This document shows positions 17,189 through 26,622 of a stretch of DNA of 64,000 nucleotides, in pieces. The notes beneath the pieces are model-generated. The model saw only the letters and a list, made by a program, of their open reading frames with translations. It searched no databases and was not told the DNA's origin. The stretch spans positions 1 through 64,000 of the forward strand of contig JAHDWK010000030.1 in assembly GCA_023382655.1 (NCBI GenBank), read 5' to 3'. Both the position numbers and the translations under genes were made by a program. Numbering within the stretch: position 1 is the first letter of the stretch; each line of letters starts with the position of its first letter. Source of the stretch: Anaerolineae bacterium. GTDB lineage: Bacteria > Chloroflexota > Anaerolineae > Promineifilales > Promineifilaceae.

Positions 17189-19434
17189 CCAGGCTGGAAG
17201 AGTGGCAGCAAGGCAACGATGATTACCTGTCGGCGGCGCTGGCCTGGTTACGCCTGCGCCTGCGGGCCATCATCGAACCGCCCCCGGTCGTGGCCACAAC
17301 GCCGGTCACGACGCCGCTCGACGCCGCCGAACCGAATCCACGCTGGCGATTGCGGCGACCAACAACGGCCGAACCAGAACCCCAAACCGAGACACTGCTG
17401 TTACCATCCTCAGCCAGTGGCACAATGGAGGAACAAATCACCCAGGCAGCCGCCACGATGGCGGCGGCGGCCGCCGCCATGGAGCCACCGCCCGCCCTGC
17501 TCATTTTGAGTCAACGTTTTGGTCTGTCTGCGTTTGAGTGTGATCTGCTGCTCCTCTGCGCGGCGCTGGAACTGGACACACGCATGGCTGCCCTGTGCGC
17601 CCAGGCCCAGGAGGATGCATCGCGGCCGTATCCCACTTTTGCCCTGGCGCTGGCCCTGTTTGACGAACCGGCCTGGGAGGCGCTGTCACCGGAACGGCCG
17701 TTGCGCTATTGGCGGCTCATCGAAATCAACCAGCCGGGGGCGCAGCCGCTCACCACCAGCGCCCTACGCGCCGACGAGCGCATCGTCAATTACTTGAAAG
17801 GGATGAACTACTTGGATGATCGTCTGACGCCGCTGCTCATGCCTTTTGCGGTGACGGTGGTCGAGGAAGAGATGCCGGTTTCACAGGCTACGGCCGCGCA
17901 CCTGGTCATACAACACCTGCAACAAGGCGCTTCACCCGTGCAATTGGTGGGGACGGACCCCCTCAGCCAGCAGATGGTGGCCCAGGCAGCGACAGCTGCC
18001 TTGGATCTGCACCTGTATCGCCTGCCGGTGGAATTGCTGCCCACGCAAGCGGCCGAACTAGAGATGCTGGCCCGCCTGTGGCAGCGCGAAAGCATCCTGC
18101 TCCCCGTGGCTCTTTATCTGGACGCGCAAGATATTGACGGCCCAACCCAGAACGAAGTGCCGACCACACCCACCATTTCCGTGCTGCATCGTTTTCTGGC
18201 GCGCAGCCAGGGGCCGTTTTTGTTGGGTACACGGGACGTCCGGCCGGGATTAGGGCCGGTGACAACGGCCGTCGAAGTAGATAAACCAACACCGGCCGAA
18301 CAGCACGCAATTTGGGCCGACGCTTTAGCCCGTGAGCAGGATGCAGTGAGCGGTGAGCAGGATGTGGTGGAAGGGCCGGCACTGCTGGCCGCCCAGTTCA
18401 ATTTGAACGGCATCACCATCCATCAGATCATCCACCGTGTCAGGTCCCAAAACAGCACAGACGATGACGAACCCTCCTCACAGGTCACGTATCACGCATC
18501 ACGCATCATGCAACTTTGGGACGCCAGCCTGCTCACCACCCGTCCGCGGCTGGATGTGCTGGCGCAGCGGCTCGATACCAAAGCCACCTGGGATGACATC
18601 GTGCTGCCCAACGAGGAGCTAATCTTGTTACGCCAGATCGCCGATCAGGTGCGGCAGCGCAGCCTGGTCTACGACGAGTGGGGCTTCCGGGCTAAGATGA
18701 ACCGGGGGCTGGGCATCAACGCCCTCTTTGCCGGGGAGAGCGGTACTGGCAAGACGATGGCGGCCGAGGTCATTGCCAACGAACTGCGGCTAAATCTGTA
18801 TCGCATAGATTTATCGGCCGTCGTCAGCAAATATATCGGTGAGACGGAGAAAAATCTACGTCGTTTGTTTGACGCTGCCGAAGATGGCGGGGCCATCCTC
18901 TTTTTTGACGAAGCCGATGCCCTATTTGGTAAACGCAGCGAGGTGAAAGACAGCCACGACCGCTACGCCAACATTGAGATCAACTACCTGCTTCAGCGCA
19001 TGGAGTCGTATCGCGGTCTGGCTATCCTGGCTACCAACATGAAAAGCGCCCTGGATAACGCCTTTATGCGCCGCCTGCGTTTCATCGTCAACTTCCCCTT
19101 CCCCGGTCCGGGTGAGCGACAGGCGATGTGGGCGAAAGTATTTCCGCTGCAAACACAGGTGGTCAATGACAATCTCCTGGCCGAGGCAGCGCGCCAGGTT
19201 GAACAGAGTGAATTGACAAAGGAAGCATTTAAGCAATTAGCACAGGAGAAGGTAGATGTGGCGCGGCTGGCCAGGCTGAACCTGACCGGGGGCAACATTC
19301 ACAATGTCGCCCTGAACGCCGCTTTCCTGGCGGCCCAGGCCGGCACGCCGGTGACAATGTCTTTGATATTAGCCGCCGCCCGCTCCGAGTTTCGCAAGTT
19401 GGGACGGCCGTTGCGGGAGGCAGATTTTCAATGA
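17185..19434 (+). CDS. eCIS AAA+ ATPase (Pvc15-like)
   Basis: The 749-residue protein has an N-terminal helical region, then a degenerate first ATPase-like region (about residues 100-380), and a C-terminal active AAA+ module. The module has Walker A FAGESGTGKTMAAEVIANEL (near 515), Walker B ILFFDEADALFG (near 571), sensor LAILATNMKSALDNAFMRRL (near 612) and an arginine-finger segment. Pvc15-type ATPases are found in nearly all eCIS loci and are thought to assist assembly or effector loading. A linker of about 60 residues (near 383-442) is encoded by sequences matching spacer repeats elsewhere in the window. It is coupled to its neighbours by ATGA overlaps. Confidence 0.9.
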   Translation: MTRLEEWQQGNDDYLSAALAWLRLRLRAIIEPPPVVATTPVTTPLDAAEPNPRWRLRRPTTAEPEPQTETLLLPSSASGTMEEQITQAAATMAAAAAAMEPPPALLILSQRFGLSAFECDLLLLCAALELDTRMAALCAQAQEDASRPYPTFALALALFDEPAWEALSPERPLRYWRLIEINQPGAQPLTTSALRADERIVNYLKGMNYLDDRLTPLLMPFAVTVVEEEMPVSQATAAHLVIQHLQQGASPVQLVGTDPLSQQMVAQAATAALDLHLYRLPVELLPTQAAELEMLARLWQRESILLPVALYLDAQDIDGPTQNEVPTTPTISVLHRFLARSQGPFLLGTRDVRPGLGPVTTAVEVDKPTPAEQHAIWADALAREQDAVSGEQDVVEGPALLAAQFNLNGITIHQIIHRVRSQNSTDDDEPSSQVTYHASRIMQLWDASLLTTRPRLDVLAQRLDTKATWDDIVLPNEELILLRQIADQVRQRSLVYDEWGFRAKMNRGLGINALFAGESGTGKTMAAEVIANELRLNLYRIDLSAVVSKYIGETEKNLRRLFDAAEDGGAILFFDEADALFGKRSEVKDSHDRYANIEINYLLQRMESYRGLAILATNMKSALDNAFMRRLRFIVNFPFPGPGERQAMWAKVFPLQTQVVNDNLLAEAARQVEQSELTKEAFKQLAQEKVDVARLARLNLTGGNIHNVALNAAFLAAQAGTPVTMSLILAAARSEFRKLGRPLREADFQ
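18331..18510. repeat. Spacer-type repeats inside the ATPase gene
   Basis: Within the open frame, 18343-18356 is identical to 58780-58793 (GCAGTGAGCGGTGA) in the spacer before the ferredoxin reductase gene. Positions 18484-18512 repeat ATCACGCATCACGCATCA, sharing ACGCATCACG with the family A spacer repeat at 441-450. Both stay in frame and encode the low-complexity linker between the two halves of the ATPase. Confidence 0.6.
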
Positions 19435-19697
19435 ACGGGATGAACGTGAATCTGCACATTGAGCGACTGGTCTTGGAAGGGCTGACATTGTCGGCGCGGG
19501 AAAGGGGAGTATTGGGCACGGCCGTGACGGCCGAACTGACCCGCCTGATCGCCGAAAGCGGCCTGCCGTCCAACATGCCCACCGGGGGCATCGTACCTTC
19601 CATCCCGGCCGGCAGCATCCAACTGGGCCACGACAATAACCCCACCCTGTTAGGCCAGCAAATTGCGCAGGCGGTGTACGGAGGGAACGGCCGATGA
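19431..19697 (+). CDS. Small coupled protein before eCIScore genes
   Basis: An 88-residue protein overlapping the ATPase stop and the first DUF4157 gene start by 4 nt each. It begins NVNLHIERLVLEGLTLSARE and ends with a Gly/Pro-rich part and the helix LLGQQIAQAVYGGNGR. I recall similar small genes directly before DUF4157 genes in other eCIS loci, but know no function. Its strict coupling between loader-type ATPase and effectors would suit an effector adaptor or chaperone; this is inference. Confidence 0.75.
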   Translation: MNGMNVNLHIERLVLEGLTLSARERGVLGTAVTAELTRLIAESGLPSNMPTGGIVPSIPAGSIQLGHDNNPTLLGQQIAQAVYGGNGR

Positions 19698-21226
19698 GTC
19701 AGGAAACCATGCAACTACAAACGCACCAGCAAAAAGCAGCCACGCCCACACCTGCGAGCGGTGCCTTGCAGCGCAAATGCGCTTGCGGCAACCACACCGT
19801 CGCTGGCGGTGAATGTGCCGAATGTCGTAAAAAGCGGTTGCAACGTAAAGCCACGAACCACACAGAACCGGAAACCGTCCCTCCCATCGTCCACGAAGTC
19901 TTACGTTCTCCCGGCCAACCTCTTGACCCCGCCACCCGCGCCTTCATGGAGCCTCGTTTCGGCCATGATTTTAGTCGAGTGAGGATGCATACAGATACAA
20001 AGGCGGCCGAATCGGCCCAGGCTGTTCAATCTCTAGCCTACACCGTAGGACGAGACATCGTTTTTGGCAACGGGCAATATGCTCCACAATCCAGCCGGGG
20101 ACAGCGTTTGATGGCCCATGAACTAACGCATGTGATGCAACAACAGCAAGTTAGTGCGCCGGCAATTCAATCTTTGACAGTGGCCCCTGCTAACGACAGT
20201 TTTGAGCGAGAAGCAGACGTAACGGCCGACCAGGTGACATCTTTTGGTCCGCTGTCCGGGTCACCCCTACGCCAAAAACAGGCAGTTGTTAGCCGCCAGT
20301 TGGAAGACAAAACAATCGGTGCATCGCCGCCCCCTTTGAAACAAAGATCAGGTAGCACGTTGCCCTACCGCGAAGCGACAGAGTTAACCCAATGTATTCG
20401 GATTATGGGGGAAGAAAACACTGAGTATTGCCGTCAAGAGGTATTGGATGAAAAACCACAGCCGCGCTGGATAGAAATTGGCCGCGAAGGAGGCGGAGAT
20501 CAAACATTTATTTCGACAGACACACTGACCTTTACGGCGCAAATGGTAAATCCGCCACCTGGCACAACACCACCTACTCGCTTCAATTGGATGGTTAACG
20601 GAGTAAGCCCCAATGCGGGCAATGGCAGGCCACATAGCGCCACGGGCCAGGCTCGTTTTTCATTCAGGCCCAATCCAACCCGCCGCCCCACTTCGGGTTC
20701 TAGAGTACCAAATGACCCCATTCAATACCAGGTGGAGGTCATGGCTAGTGGTGGCAGAGGAACGTTCGAGTTGGTACAGGATGAAACAGACATCATTCGT
20801 CAGGAATATGTTGACCTGCGAGCCAGAAGCGTCCCCGGCCGAAGTGATATTGCAGTCCCGACTGTAGCTATTTTTAATACCGGCAACTATACCCTCGTTG
20901 TAGACGGTGGGCTGGGCAATGCCTTCACTAACACGGAAACGGAGTTTGGGGCACTGACTCCAGCAGGAAATGCCGTCCCGGCGATTTCGGTGTCCAGCGG
21001 CTATCGCAACCCGCGGCGCAACGTGGCCGTGGGCAGCGTTTCAGTGAACAGCCGGCATGTACGGGGAACAGCACTTGATTTAACGGTGACCGGGGCAAAT
21101 GCAACGCTTTGGGCCAGGTTGCGCCGGGCTGGGGCAAACGCTGGCAATACCAGCATCTGTGAAGTGGGGGCCACCCAGGTGCCGTGCAACGATCCAGCTG
21201 TTGATCATGTTCACATTCAGTGGTAG
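19694..21226 (+). CDS. eCIScore (DUF4157) effector with M15-type peptidase C-terminus
   Basis: This 510-residue protein has a Cys4 motif near residues 28-50 (LQRKCACGNHTVAGG then ECAECRKK). The DUF4157 domain follows (about 55-155: RFGHDFSRVRMHTD, HELTH from H142). A middle beta-rich segment precedes a C-terminal domain with ISVSSGYRNPRRN, SRHVRGTALDL and a closing DHVHIQW. SxHxxGxAxD plus HxH is the zinc signature of M15 D,D-peptidases, so the cargo probably cuts peptide stems of peptidoglycan. DUF4157 is strongly linked to eCIS effectors in the literature. Gene order and ATGA coupling support delivery by this particle. Confidence 0.85.
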   Translation: MSQETMQLQTHQQKAATPTPASGALQRKCACGNHTVAGGECAECRKKRLQRKATNHTEPETVPPIVHEVLRSPGQPLDPATRAFMEPRFGHDFSRVRMHTDTKAAESAQAVQSLAYTVGRDIVFGNGQYAPQSSRGQRLMAHELTHVMQQQQVSAPAIQSLTVAPANDSFEREADVTADQVTSFGPLSGSPLRQKQAVVSRQLEDKTIGASPPPLKQRSGSTLPYREATELTQCIRIMGEENTEYCRQEVLDEKPQPRWIEIGREGGGDQTFISTDTLTFTAQMVNPPPGTTPPTRFNWMVNGVSPNAGNGRPHSATGQARFSFRPNPTRRPTSGSRVPNDPIQYQVEVMASGGRGTFELVQDETDIIRQEYVDLRARSVPGRSDIAVPTVAIFNTGNYTLVVDGGLGNAFTNTETEFGALTPAGNAVPAISVSSGYRNPRRNVAVGSVSVNSRHVRGTALDLTVTGANATLWARLRRAGANAGNTSICEVGATQVPCNDPAVDHVHIQW

Positions 21227-21244
21227 GCATAAAGGGTTGAATAG

Positions 21245-23785
21245 ATGAGTACGCACGTAATGCAAAAAGCGAAAACGGCCGTAGCCTCCGTTCCTCCTCT
21301 CACCCTGCAACGCCAATGCGCTTGCGGCAACCATACCTCTGCCGGAGGAGAATGTGATGAATGCCGCCAAAAGCGTCTGGAGCTACAACGTCAGGGATTT
21401 GGGACGACCAGATCAACCACAATACCCTCTAGCGTCCACGAGGTATTGCGCTCTGCTGGGCAACCCCTCGACCCACCTACCCGTGTTTTCATGGAATCTC
21501 GTTTTGGGCACGATTTTAGTCAGGTGAGAGTGCATACAGATGGTCAAGCCACAGATTCGGCCCGGGCGGTGAATGCTCTAGCTTATACGGTGGGACAAAA
21601 TATTGTTTTTGCAGCCGGGCACTATGACCCAGGAACAAACAGTGGCAATCGCTTATTAGCTCATGAACTGGCTCATGTGATTCAACAGAGCCGCTTTGGG
21701 TCGTCCTACCAACCACAACAGATAAGCCCGCCCGATTCGGTTGATGAATATGAGGCAGAAGCTATTAGCAATCAAGTGATGGCTAATGAGGCGGTATCTG
21801 TTTCCCAGGCGGCGCCAACATCATCGTTACAACGCAAGATGTTGAATTCGGTGGTAACCGATTTTCAAAAAGGGGCCAAGGCGTGTGTTGTCCATCTACA
21901 CGGTGAGGAACGCACCGCGTTGGCCGTCGCCAAGGAGATTCGCACCCGGCGCTGCGTAAACCTGGTACACCTCGATACCACGCAACGTAATATTGAATTT
22001 GAGATAACTGTAGGTGGTGAAGCACATATTTGTGAGGCCGACCCCAATCGGGTGTTCAGTGCTAAAGGTCGTAACAAAGATGCGTTGATGAACAGCGGCT
22101 GCCGCCTGGCAAAAGGTTCTTCTGCTCGTACAGATGATGTCTTTTCCAAAGCGGATAAAACACCTACACCTGGGAAAGCCAGTCGAGCAGATGTCACCGC
22201 TGCCGCCGCGACTGAGTTAGAAACGTTTGTCAACGACCAATGGGGTAAAAAAATCAGCCAGTGCCGGGGTGGTAATGGTTCAACGGTACGGAATGGCACA
22301 TTGCCGGTCCTGGCCCTCCATAACAATGAGTTGAGGAAAGATAAAAGTGGTAAGCCGGTGCCTCTGTTGGACAGTTACAAAGATGTGGCCGAAAAAGGGG
22401 CACGATTACCGGCAGACCCGAAAGACCCCAAGAAAAAGATGCCCAACCCCTCGGTGAAAAGAGGCGAAGGAATCAACGACTTCTTCCTGGTGACGGATCC
22501 AAAAGATTTTGCAGCGCTGCGCGATACCCGCACGGTCTTTTTGCAGGCGGATCCTGTACCTTCATCCGGGCAGGATGGATCGCTATCGGTAGAGTTGCAT
22601 GACCAGCGGTTTATTAATGTTGAAAAGGAAGGTAGGAAGCATGACAAATTTGTGAGCAAAGGCGGCAAGTTTACAGGCCCCGATTCCATTTATGCCAAAA
22701 ATTATGCCATGGCAGCCGAAGCCCTTGACCTTTTTGGAGTGCCAGATGGCCCTTGTGTGGCTGCACCAGTTTCGGGGGCCAGCAAAAGCGGAGCCAACAA
22801 AGCAGACACATCCCCGGCCACTACAACACGTAAAGCGACAACGCTGTCAACGGATGAGCCACTTCTTGAAAAGGATGAGCTACCTGCCACTGCACCCAAA
22901 GGTTGCCTGCTGTTCAAAAATCAGGCGGAATTGGATGCCCGGCGCGATCACTGGACGAAGAAGATCGGCCGGATGCCTATGTCGGAAATTCTGAATTGGA
23001 TAGTAGGCGTGGGCCCAGGTCGACAACCGAAAGAAGCTGGTGAGGCGTTGAAGGAGATGCAGGCCCAACGGTCATGCATGATTGAGGCTATGAGAAAAAG
23101 CGTGACCGCTCAGGGGTTAAGTGCACCAACAGGAAACATTATCCGGTCAGAAATACGGCCGTTTGCCGGGAAAAAAGGGCAAGAACCCATTTGGAAACGA
23201 AAGTTTGACTTTACAGGAGGAAAATTCGGCCACATCTCCGATACAGCGCGGGCGCTATGTACCAGCGATAAACTGATTGATCCCTCTGATACGGAATGGG
23301 ATCCGGCGAACAAAAAGCATAAAAAATGCTGGTCTGAGAAATTAAGCCCAGAAGAAAAAGAGAAGGAAATTCTGATGACTTCCTCTGCTCCGGGTGTATC
23401 GCGTCACCATACGGGCACCGATTTTGATTTTGGTAGAAAAGGCAATGAGAAAGACCTCACCCCTGAAGCGTGGACTGGGAAAGGAGATTTTGCCGACGCT
23501 TATCGCTGGTTGACGCCAAACGCCTCCACCTATGGGTTTATGCAACCGTTTGACACTAAAGGTGGTTACGGCAAGGGGTACATGACGGAACGGTGGCACT
23601 GGTCATACTATCCGGTAGCGCAAGCACTATTACTATTTGCTAAAGGTCACCGCAAAGAGCTGGATGCCGAACTCAAACGGCACTGGGCTGACCCCACAGG
23701 CAAAGCACCGCGTCCGGAGTACAAGTTTATCTGGGACAACTGGGAAAAGTTTATGTTTAACGTAGAGGAGCAGGTTGTCTTCTAA
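21245..23785 (+). CDS. eCIScore effector with two cell-wall hydrolase-like domains
   Basis: The 846-residue protein carries the Cys4 motif (near 21-45) and the DUF4157 domain with HELAH from H140. A second region (about 205-500) has HLHGEERTALAVA (HxxE), EADPNRVFSAKGR and LPVLALHNNEL, resembling M14/AstE-type zinc hydrolases that use H, E and a later H. A third domain (about 560-846) has the M15B/VanY-like SRHHTGTDFDF (near 717-727) and ERWHWSYYP (near 780). It may therefore cut peptidoglycan at two places. The second assignment is less certain than the third. The ribosome site AAAGGG precedes the start. Confidence 0.8.
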   Translation: MSTHVMQKAKTAVASVPPLTLQRQCACGNHTSAGGECDECRQKRLELQRQGFGTTRSTTIPSSVHEVLRSAGQPLDPPTRVFMESRFGHDFSQVRVHTDGQATDSARAVNALAYTVGQNIVFAAGHYDPGTNSGNRLLAHELAHVIQQSRFGSSYQPQQISPPDSVDEYEAEAISNQVMANEAVSVSQAAPTSSLQRKMLNSVVTDFQKGAKACVVHLHGEERTALAVAKEIRTRRCVNLVHLDTTQRNIEFEITVGGEAHICEADPNRVFSAKGRNKDALMNSGCRLAKGSSARTDDVFSKADKTPTPGKASRADVTAAAATELETFVNDQWGKKISQCRGGNGSTVRNGTLPVLALHNNELRKDKSGKPVPLLDSYKDVAEKGARLPADPKDPKKKMPNPSVKRGEGINDFFLVTDPKDFAALRDTRTVFLQADPVPSSGQDGSLSVELHDQRFINVEKEGRKHDKFVSKGGKFTGPDSIYAKNYAMAAEALDLFGVPDGPCVAAPVSGASKSGANKADTSPATTTRKATTLSTDEPLLEKDELPATAPKGCLLFKNQAELDARRDHWTKKIGRMPMSEILNWIVGVGPGRQPKEAGEALKEMQAQRSCMIEAMRKSVTAQGLSAPTGNIIRSEIRPFAGKKGQEPIWKRKFDFTGGKFGHISDTARALCTSDKLIDPSDTEWDPANKKHKKCWSEKLSPEEKEKEILMTSSAPGVSRHHTGTDFDFGRKGNEKDLTPEAWTGKGDFADAYRWLTPNASTYGFMQPFDTKGGYGKGYMTERWHWSYYPVAQALLLFAKGHRKELDAELKRHWADPTGKAPRPEYKFIWDNWEKFMFNVEEQVVF

Positions 23786-23846
23786 ATTTTAGTTTGGCCG
23801 TTTCTAAAACAGTAAAGATTGATTGTGACTTATTAAGGGTTGTGGC
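23786..23846 (+). other. Spacer between effectors 2 and 3
   Basis: Sixty AT-rich bases without a gene. AAGGG near 23836 is the likely ribosome site of the next gene. No terminator is evident. Confidence 0.4.
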
Positions 23847-25238
23847 ATGAATCTGGCAATGAAAATGACAACAGCAAATAGAATGGGAAAGGTCGTTTCC
23901 ACTCCTACACTCCAGCGTCAATGCGACTGTGGCAACCACACGGTTGCTGGGGGTGAGTGCGCCGAGTGCCGGAGGAAAAGGTTGCAACGGACGGCGATGG
24001 GTTCCGTGGAAACAACGGCCGTGCCCTCCATCGTCCGCGACGTGCTGCGCGCTCCGGGACGGCCGCTCGACTCCGCCACCCGCGCCTTCATGGAACCCCG
24101 CTTCGGCCATGATTTTAGCGGCGTAAGGGTGCATACGGATGGGAAAGCGGCCGAATCAGCACAGTCGGTTAATGCATTGGCCTATACTGTTGGGCAAGAT
24201 GTAGTCTTCGGCAATGGGCAACATATGCCCGAAACAGACCAGGGGCGCAGACTGATTGCCCATGAACTGACGCATGTGATGCAACAAACAAGGTCAGGTG
24301 GGATTCGTCTCGATCGCAAGAAAGTTCCGACCAACTTTGGGGAATTTGAAACAACGAAATTTTTGGAAGCAAACAGCAGGGGCGTAGAAATCATTTTGAA
24401 ATTTCATCCCGAAGAAAGCAAGGTGAATGCGAAGAAGATTGCGCTTGCCCAGAGCGTCAAAGCCACACACGAAGGTGGGGCTGCCTATGTGCCAAACCCG
24501 ACGATGGCTAATAGGATGGTGCCAAGCGGGAAGCCTGGTGCGGGATATGTCATTGATGCATCTGGCAAGACCAATAATCCAATTTACTTTGACACAAAAA
24601 ATCTTGGCCCGACGGAAAACTTAAAAGATACGCCGTCATCTGCCAATACTTCTGCTAATCCGACAGTGCTTGGGGTCAATACTCATTATGAACTAGGGCA
24701 CTGCTACAAAGCCCGGTCAACGGATGCTGCAAAGAAAAAGCATCCAGCGGGATTATATGATCAGCCCCAGGGCAGGAAGAAAAAGGGCGCTGGTATGATG
24801 TTTGAAACGGCCGCGCTTGCAATTGATGGAGCAGATACAGGCAAATATTACGGATCCGTAAAGTGGGGATACAAATTGGAGGGAACGGATGCTGCTCCCA
24901 CCGTTGCCAAAATAGACATAGATGAAGCTTCGAAAGGAACGCCAACAGCTAACTTCATCGGGCCAGCAAAATTATGGAATGTGGGAAAGACTCAGGGGAC
25001 ACTTAAAGTAATTGCTAACCCCGCCACCGTCTACAAGATGGATGGCTCCACTACGGAAACATTGGCAAAAGATACAAAGATAAAACAACTTGATACCATC
25101 GGCGGGGGAACTGAGGCCATGATAAAAGCGGAGGTATTAAATGCCGATGGCACCGGATCAGGCAAACTCATTTTCATCAATGTTTCCGATGTCAAAGATA
25201 TGGGCGATGGTACGGCTAACAAGAAATTGCCTGTCTGA
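23847..25238 (+). CDS. eCIScore effector with unknown C-terminal domain
   Basis: The 463-residue protein has the Cys4 motif (LQRQCDCGNHTVAGG then ECAECRRK, near 28-50) and DUF4157 with HELTH near residue 139. The C-terminal part (about 165-463) begins NFGEFETTKFLEANSRGVEI and contains KKIALAQSVKATHEGGAAYV, THYELGHCYKA, GAGMMFETAALAIDG and a Lys/Thr-rich beta-repeat end. It has no enzyme signature I can name. The upstream segment is reminiscent of a domain that recurs behind DUF4157 in other eCIS loci. Confidence 0.75.
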   Translation: MNLAMKMTTANRMGKVVSTPTLQRQCDCGNHTVAGGECAECRRKRLQRTAMGSVETTAVPSIVRDVLRAPGRPLDSATRAFMEPRFGHDFSGVRVHTDGKAAESAQSVNALAYTVGQDVVFGNGQHMPETDQGRRLIAHELTHVMQQTRSGGIRLDRKKVPTNFGEFETTKFLEANSRGVEIILKFHPEESKVNAKKIALAQSVKATHEGGAAYVPNPTMANRMVPSGKPGAGYVIDASGKTNNPIYFDTKNLGPTENLKDTPSSANTSANPTVLGVNTHYELGHCYKARSTDAAKKKHPAGLYDQPQGRKKKGAGMMFETAALAIDGADTGKYYGSVKWGYKLEGTDAAPTVAKIDIDEASKGTPTANFIGPAKLWNVGKTQGTLKVIANPATVYKMDGSTTETLAKDTKIKQLDTIGGGTEAMIKAEVLNADGTGSGKLIFINVSDVKDMGDGTANKKLPV

Positions 25239-25314
25239 ATAAAGAAATGAAATCATGATCATTCTTGATCACGCTTCAGATGTACGCTGTCGTAGAGCGG
25301 GTAAGTGAGCAAAA

Positions 25315-26598
25315 ATGAACGAACTCATCAAGATGCACGCTCAAAAGGCTATGATGTTGCCAACGGTGTTACCGAATAAAAGGTTATTGCAGCGCGCGGC
25401 GGTGTATCCATCGCCCGCACGTCAAGTACCCCCGATTGTGCGGGACGTATTACGCTCGTTTGGTAAGCCGCTCGACCCGGCTACCCGCGCCTTCATGGGA
25501 CCACGTTTCGGCCACGATTTTAGCCAGGTGCGGGTACACACGGACACCCGGGCCGCCAGGAGTGCGCGCGCCATAAATGCGCTGGCTTATACGGTGGGCA
25601 ATGAGATCGTTTTTGCCGAAAACCAGTATGTGCCGGACACAGGTCACGGCCGTCGCCTCATCGCCCATGAATTAACCCACGTCATCCAGCAAAACCACGC
25701 TGGCAGCGGCAGACAGCCCCAAAGCAAACTGGCCATTAACCAGCCCGGCGACGCCTTCGAGCAAGAAGCCGAGACGGCAGCCGCACGTATAGCCACGGGC
25801 CAACCTGTAGGACAATCATTTAGTGCTGCGCCATCTACGGTCCAGCGCCAAACGCCGGAAAGCGAGGCTGAAAAGAAGCCGCCAGAGAAGAAGGAAGCGG
25901 GCGAAGTGGTAGTTGAAGGTTTGAAAACGGTGGCCGAACAAGCCGCCGACAACAACCCACAGGTGAAGAAAGTCATCATTGAGCCGATTAAGGGAAAACT
26001 CAAGGGCGAGTGGAATCGTCTGGGGACTGGCGAGAAAACGGCCGTAATCGGTCTGGGTGCAGGGACGCTGGGCATGGCTGGCGGCGCCATGCTGTCTGAC
26101 CCTGGCGGTCGTAAACAACTAGAAGGGGTTAACCTGGCCGCACCTTTTACCTTGATCCCTTACATGCCGCTCAGTAGCTTCAAATATACGCTGCCCAGCG
26201 GCGATAGCCCAGACAAACGCCTGTTTAAGTTCGAGACCAGCTTCAAGGCCGATGACTTGATCAACATTCGCACTGAACGCCGTGGATTACCCAAGATGTC
26301 TGTGGGGGTCAATTTGCAGTGGGGCTACGACCCGGCTACCGAACGGTTGGCTGTGCGGGGCGGCGATGCCAGCCTGGGACTGGTACCAGGCCTATCACTC
26401 TCAGCCGGGGCGTATAAGGATGTGTTACGGCCGTCGCCGACATTCATCGGGCCGGAAGGTCAGATGACCCAAAGCAAGAAGAGCATTCCTGAATTTGACA
26501 AACCGCAGCCTATCCCTGATGTGCGCATTATGCTCACGGTTGATCTATTGAAATTCAAGCCAAGCGATCTGGCGCGGCAAATTCAAAATTTCTTTTGA
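25315..26598 (+). CDS. eCIScore effector lacking the Cys4 motif, with hydrophobic segment
   Basis: The 427-residue protein keeps DUF4157 (PIVRDVLRSFGKPLDPATRA; HELTH near 118), but the Cys4 motif is absent: LQR is followed by AAVYPSPARQVPP. After the core come a charged linker and a Gly/Ala-rich hydrophobic stretch (AVIGLGAGTLGMAGGAML, near 243-260). A C-terminal beta-rich region (about 270-427) has alternating patterns (FKFETSFKADDL, MSVGVNLQWGYDP, LSLSAGAYKDVL). Membrane insertion or beta-barrel formation is conceivable. Upstream spacer 25239-25314 has no terminator. Confidence 0.75.
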   Translation: MNELIKMHAQKAMMLPTVLPNKRLLQRAAVYPSPARQVPPIVRDVLRSFGKPLDPATRAFMGPRFGHDFSQVRVHTDTRAARSARAINALAYTVGNEIVFAENQYVPDTGHGRRLIAHELTHVIQQNHAGSGRQPQSKLAINQPGDAFEQEAETAAARIATGQPVGQSFSAAPSTVQRQTPESEAEKKPPEKKEAGEVVVEGLKTVAEQAADNNPQVKKVIIEPIKGKLKGEWNRLGTGEKTAVIGLGAGTLGMAGGAMLSDPGGRKQLEGVNLAAPFTLIPYMPLSSFKYTLPSGDSPDKRLFKFETSFKADDLINIRTERRGLPKMSVGVNLQWGYDPATERLAVRGGDASLGLVPGLSLSAGAYKDVLRPSPTFIGPEGQMTQSKKSIPEFDKPQPIPDVRIMLTVDLLKFKPSDLARQIQNFF

Positions 26599-26622
26599 TT
26601 GACATGAGGATTTCAGATCGAA

